Below are positions 58,901 through 64,000 of a stretch of 64,000 nucleotides of DNA, piece after piece. The notes beneath the pieces were generated by a model, which saw nothing but the letters and a program-made list of their open reading frames with translations, had not been told where the DNA came from and made no database searches. The position numbers and the translations under genes are program-made. How positions within the stretch are numbered: position 1 is the first letter of the stretch; each line of letters begins with the position of its first letter. The DNA lies in assembly GCA_905250125.1 (NCBI GenBank), contig CAJNOL010000482.1, positions 48,560 to 112,559 on the forward strand, in the 5' to 3' direction. Source of the DNA: Rotaria sordida (taxonomy: Eukaryota; Rotifera; Eurotatoria; Philodinida; Philodinidae).

Positions 58901-61893
58901 TAGATTTGAATAAAAAAAAATGTAATTGTACTGCAATAACGTGCCATCACCAACGATCAACATATAACGTATGAATCGAAAAGATCTTTGTTTTTCAAGG
59001 CGGATGACTAGAAGAAGTACAACAATCAGCTTCATACTTTTCAGTCACGCAGTATAGCTATGACAAATTTTTCTTCTTCTCAATGGATTAGTTACAATTC
59101 AAGTAAGACACTCGTTTTTAGAACTTGAACTTCATTTCGAATTGTTAAAAAGCTTGCCGTAATTGTAAGAATGTAGCGATAAAAGATCTAAAATCCATTT
59201 CTTTAATATTCCATTCCATGTGAGAATTAAAAATGATAAATAACAATAGACCATGTGTTTATATGGTCATACTATGGCTCAATATTCGAATGATCATGCG
59301 TATCTTAGATATTCTATTTATATACAATTTATTTATCGTCTGCAACAATTTAAATCCATCGATGATGATGTCTCAAATATTCAGAATGATTTCTACATGA
59401 CTGATAGAGATCTAATGTTAGGAACAATAATGAACAGTTAATAGTTACCTTATACAACAATGATCTGTTCAGATTCATCAATTCTCACTTTTCAATTGAG
59501 CCAAAATAGTTGAATACGACTAAAATGACTTAAAACAAATGTTTTTATATATTTCTGAAGATATTAAAAAAAAAATACACTAGTAAAATAGTATACTTAT
59601 TCTTTAGTGGATTCATATCTATATCTAACGTTTCGATACTTGTTCTTAGTAAATACCCTGTATTTTAAACTAGATAAAATGCATATTTGATTCCTTTTTT
59701 TTATATCAAGATAACATTGATAAAGTTGTCTATTCCAACAAGGAAAAGAGAGACGATCAGAATATTTTTTAAGAATTATATACAAAAATAGAGTTCCCTT
59801 TGTATTGATGCAGTTCTCATTGAGATAGATCAACATCAATTATACTAAACAACTTCGACTTTGGTAATAAAGTTTACATTTCAGCTAATAATTCTATAAT
59901 TAAGAATTGAAAAAGAAAAAAAATTTGCACGATCATATTTGTATAATAATATTATTTCACCCTAGACGAAATAATACAATGGAAGCACGATAGTTCTTTT
60001 TATTGAGTGAATGGACCATTCAATCTTAATTTTACAAGCCGTTTTCTCCTTTCACTGAACACGAAAAACCATGAGAATAACTATGAAATCATAATCGTTA
60101 TTTATTATAAAACTACACAAATATATTTACACGTCATATAGATGGTTGTCATCTGCATTAGAATTATATTAATATTTGAAATATTATAAGAACAATTCAT
60201 TCTAAGATAAATCAATCATAATTTTATGATTTGGTTGTAAAATACAAATTTTTTCATTTTACGATTACTAATCATATTGACAGAATTTTGCAATATTTTC
60301 TTCCATTTTAGTATCGTTTAATTTTATAGTTCAATAATTTCTTCTGTTATTTATCTATTCCATAACAAAACATGATACGAAAAATCTAATCAACATTAAT
60401 AATATTTAGCCAGATAATTAACTGTTAAGTAAAAAAACAAAAATTTATATTACTTTTTGTATTCATCAAAACATAATATTTGATAGTTAAGCTATTCATC
60501 ATGTCTATATTCGTTCCAGATAATATGAAGATGGATGAGTAAGAAAATCAATGAAATTTAAAATATAGACTTTGATCATATATAGAAACAATATATTTTG
60601 TTCATTTGATTCTATATGCTTACTTAGTAATTTAATCTTAATATTATTCAAACTTTATCCACATTCATTTATTTGGTTCATTATAAAAAATACTTTCCAT
60701 AAGCTTAGGATATCAAATAATCTGTAATGATTAGATTTTGTGTAATTTTTTTTTTTCTAACTCATTGAAATACCCAATCTAGATACATCAAACAAAGACT
60801 TATTTATTCATCTATTCCTTTCTATAGGATATAAACAGAAAAGAGAATACGACAATTAACAATTTTTACTATTTTGTTTTTCGAATGAATAAACGAACAA
60901 AACCAACTTGACCGTATATGCACGTCTATAATTGCAGACTAGTTTAATGTTAATCTTATGCTTTCGGACAACGATCGAAATGATTAGAAAATGTACACAT
61001 CTAGACAACGATGAATAAGAAAGAAAGAAAAGAAGAACTCAATATGTTCGATACAAGCTCCAAATAGCCGATTATTGTATAGCTCCGATCATTACTATAA
61101 CCGATCAAAGTCAAACAAAAAAGAAACCAGGAAGAAAGTAAATGCCATTTGTTGTTGTTGTTATATCTTCATCTTTTTCTAATGATGAATCATCACTGGA
61201 AACCATATGACACATACTAAGCATAGTTGACGATACCATTTCTGACGAACATGACTAGCAGGAGAGAAGAGAAAAGAAAAAAAAACAGAAAAAGAGAGAA
61301 GCAGAGCGAAAGATTCTTTTTTTTTCTTTGCTCAAGAATAAATCGACGAAGAGAAAAAAATAACTTTTCTCTTCGAGTACGAGAGTGAATATTGTCTTGT
61401 TTTTGCATTCATTTAAGAGGAAATGATGCTTGGTGGTATATGTTATTCTATTTAAAATGGGTAAAGATTTGTTCTAATGTTTTATATTCACTTAATGAAC
61501 TTGTTCTTCTTCATTTTTCTACTGTTGATAATGAACAATCGTGAGAATAGTTAATTGTATGAATTGAAGATTTTCTTATATAAATAATAAATTCGATACA
61601 ATGAATTAAATAAAAGATATATACTATATTTTTCTTAAAATCTTTTTGTTCTTCTTCAATTGAATATCATTTCTAATTTTAAATGAAAAAACAAAAAGTT
61701 GTCAATCAAAGAAAAATACGTTTTATTCATTCAATACTCTTTTGATTTCACCGATTGTTTTGATCCTACAATCTATATTTCACACTTATTACAAAAGAAG
61801 ATATATAAATATATTCTTTTGAAAAAAAAAAAAAGAAAAAGAAACGTTAGCTATTATCATCTTATCGCAATATAACATTTCATTTGTTTAGTT
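55905..61893. other. Long AT-rich intergenic region
   Basis: Nearly 6 kb with no gene, RNA gene or transposase I can support. Open frames are all under about 90 codons and of low-complexity composition. Purine/pyrimidine-skewed tracts occur near 61255-61400. The last few hundred bases probably include the promoter of the plexin-like gene. Confidence 0.45.
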
Positions 61894-63027
61894 ATGTACA
61901 AAGAAATCATTTTTATTCTTCTACTATTAAAAATAATAATAATCAATTGTTATACATTTCAATCATCAATTGATAATTTATTATATATACAAAATACATC
62001 AACTTTATTTGCAATATCTTCATCACATTTACATCAACTACATTGGTCAACAACAAATCAAAATTTATTATTATTACATAGACGTGTTCAACTTCATTCA
62101 TCTATTGATAATAGTGAATATGGCGTTAGTGTTTTTGTTTATGATCAAATAAAACAATTATTAATTATATGTGCACGTTCATCAATTGGTCGTTGTATAT
62201 TATATGATGCAAATGATATAAGTCGAACATATTTACTTGATTCAATTATTGAAACAAATTATCTTGGTTGTTTATCTGGTTGTTATACATTTATATCATC
62301 GAATATAATTCGTTCAGCATTGAATGGAAATCGTGTTGAACGTAATGGAAATATAATTAATTCACAAATTGAAATAGGTAAAGATTTACTTAGTTATAAT
62401 ATTAAATATCAATTAGAATCAAGTGATAATACATTAATAACATCATTAACATTTTTACCTGAACGTTTAATTAATAAACATAATTATGAATATATATATG
62501 GTTTTGATTATGAACAATATACATATTATATATTAAAATCATCACGTATTGGACGTTTATGTCAATCATCAATAGCTATGCGTGTTACATATGATGAAAT
62601 ACCATTATTAAATTGTAATAATGATAAAAATTCATCGATTATAACAGGTGCTTTTCATTCATTTGATAAAATGAATAATTTATTTATTTTATTTGATAAT
62701 TTTGTTTGTATTTATTCAATGAATGAAATAATAAGTGCATTTAAAGCATCGAAAATTCAATGTCAAACTGGAAATGGTTATCGTCTTTCACATATTGTTG
62801 ATAGTATTGAATTACGACCAATATGTGAAAAAACACTTGAACAAAATTTAACAGAATTAAATGAATGTACATGGCAACCATATCGAACAAATATTTATGT
62901 TGATGGAATTGTAGGTGCTATTGGAGATTTAATTTATCAAACTATGAGAAATGATATTAAAATTCTATTTATTTTTGCTCAAGATAATATTGTTATTATG
63001 GGTACGAATGAAAGACGTGTTTTAAAA
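61894..63027 (+). CDS. Plexin-like receptor, sema domain, first coding exon (partial)
   Basis: Plexins are single-pass semaphorin receptors acting in cell guidance. This exon encodes 378 residues: a signal peptide (about 1-20, very Ile/Leu-rich) and most of a sema domain. Supporting text: IKQLLIICARSSIGRCILYD resembles the family's CGS...C strand. YYILKSSRIGRLCQSSIAM followed by YDEIPLLNC matches the plexin SR-x-x-RLC ... Y-x-x-x-PL-x-C block. IVIMGTNERRVLKV corresponds to the conserved LGTS-DGR-LLKV strand. The exon ends at a GTAAGA donor (63028). The open frame continues past it with unrelated sequence to a stop at 63109, so splicing is preferred. An AG acceptor-like site lies 2 nt before the ATG. 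PSI, IPT, transmembrane and GAP domains must lie beyond the window. A MET-like or semaphorin identity is less likely. Confidence 0.72.
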
Positions 63028-64000
63028 GTAAGATTGAAAAAATTTTATCTATTTAAGGAAATCTCTCTTTCGTGTACCAAAATTTTTGCTTTTGTTGTAG
63101 TTATTATATAGTCTGAAGTAGTATCTATCTACTGAGTATATTTTGGGATTCAAAAATTATCTGTAAATGTTAAAAAATTCGAAAATAAATCAAATTTACG
63201 TAACGGAAATAACGAAAACTATACATCGTTTCATATTTTTCTTAAATTAACTGTTTCATGAAAAAAAAAACATAGAAATATCCCCATTTATTCGGATTAG
63301 TACGTCTGATCGAACTGAAACCTATTTCAGATATACTATACACCGTTTGGAATGAGTATTTTTTTTTTGTGTGTTTCAAAAACTATTGTTCTGTTGATTT
63401 TTTTGGTAGTTCTATTCCAAAACACAATACGTTTTTTAGGGTATCTTCGATATTTTGATTTTTTTATTCGAAAAACAAAAAATAAAAAGAACTCCATCCT
63501 AAACAGTGTCTAGTGCCTGTAAAAAAAAGTTTTCATTTCGATAGAACATAGCATCTCGGAGAAACGGTAACGAAAATTGGTACCATTTTTCGGTATTATG
63601 ATTTTAGTATTTTATAGAAGACAGCATTCGAAAACTTTGAATCTATGATAACTTTTGTTCTAATCATTAAGATCTACTTGCCTTGAAAATTCCAACATTT
63701 TTTTATGAGCTACTCTCTAGAAACTCCGGAAATGGAAGACCGAGTATTCTTAATAATGTGTTCAAAATTGTTACTTCTATTCAATAGAATAAACGATTAG
63801 TTACATTTTGTTTCTATTAGATGTACATATTCCGACACTCAATAGGAAAAAAAAAGATTGAAGAAAGTTTGAATAAATATAATTGAAATCAATGAATCAG
63901 CTGCATATTTTTTCTGCAGTGATAATTTGACTGAATTGTTTACAAGTCTCTAACAATACGAATAACTTTAATAGTTATCTGATTACTAGAGCATATTCTT
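63028..64000. other. Intron of the plexin-like gene to the right edge
   Basis: Follows the GTAAGA donor. No convincing second exon is seen in the remaining 973 bp. One acceptor-like site (TTTCTATTAG at about 63820) opens a frame of only about a dozen codons. Confidence 0.5.

Noticed and set aside
1-64000. CRISPR array, operon or prokaryotic gene cluster
   Set aside because: Spliced genes throughout; no direct repeats with regular unique spacers. The tandem arrays have no spacers.

Overview
The window is nuclear DNA of a small-genome, AT-rich metazoan. The genes have many exons, mostly 50-75 bp GT-AG introns, and AT-biased third codon positions. A homeodomain gene, a plexin-type sema gene and AP-2 alpha make it an animal. 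Compact genes, polypyrimidine-AG sites just before several start codons (suggesting spliced-leader trans-splicing) and many small DNA transposons fit a bdelloid rotifer (Adineta/Rotaria type). That assignment is inference, not proof.

Layout. 1-1250: two degenerate minisatellites. 2363-7728 (+): TFIIF alpha subunit (RAP74), 11 exons. 7939-8245 (-): 3' remnant of a Rho GTPase pseudogene. 9834-10740: degenerate ~93-bp satellite. 11710-13613 (-): disrupted transposase-like gene with two small introns. 13.6-19.5 kb: no convincing gene. 19526-20909 (+): unrecognised two-exon gene of 364 aa. 23537-25219 (+): eight-exon homeobox gene with an atypical homeodomain. 26666-27826 (-) and 28326-33878 (+): divergent pair, mitochondrial enoyl-CoA reductase (MECR) and AP-2 complex alpha. 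34284-43711 (+): DNA polymerase alpha catalytic subunit, 30 exons, 1462 aa. 46620-47804 (-): type II membrane protein with an FkbM-methyltransferase-like domain. 48-61.8 kb: gene-poor and rich in transposable elements. 61894 to the right edge (+): first coding exon of a plexin-like receptor, continuing beyond the window.

The intact genes are housekeeping and developmental, with no operon-like functional link: basal transcription (TFIIF), mitochondrial fatty-acid synthesis (MECR), clathrin endocytosis (AP-2), replication (Pol alpha) and signalling (plexin). The compact block is 26.7-43.7 kb, where MECR, AP2A and POLA1 lie within about 500 bp of one another.

The most unusual content is the repeat landscape. 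A 2590-bp element at 50914-53503 has exact 8-bp target duplications and terminal inverted repeats built from GAGACC-type hexamers (hAT-like), with two older foldback elements inside it. A 136-bp near-perfect palindrome at 55761-55896 has its own exact 8-bp duplication. Several further foldbacks of about 150-670 bp lie in long introns and intergenic DNA. Exon coordinates for the large genes were read by eye from splice sites, reading phase and protein-family conservation. Each multi-exon CDS given here sums to a whole number of codons.
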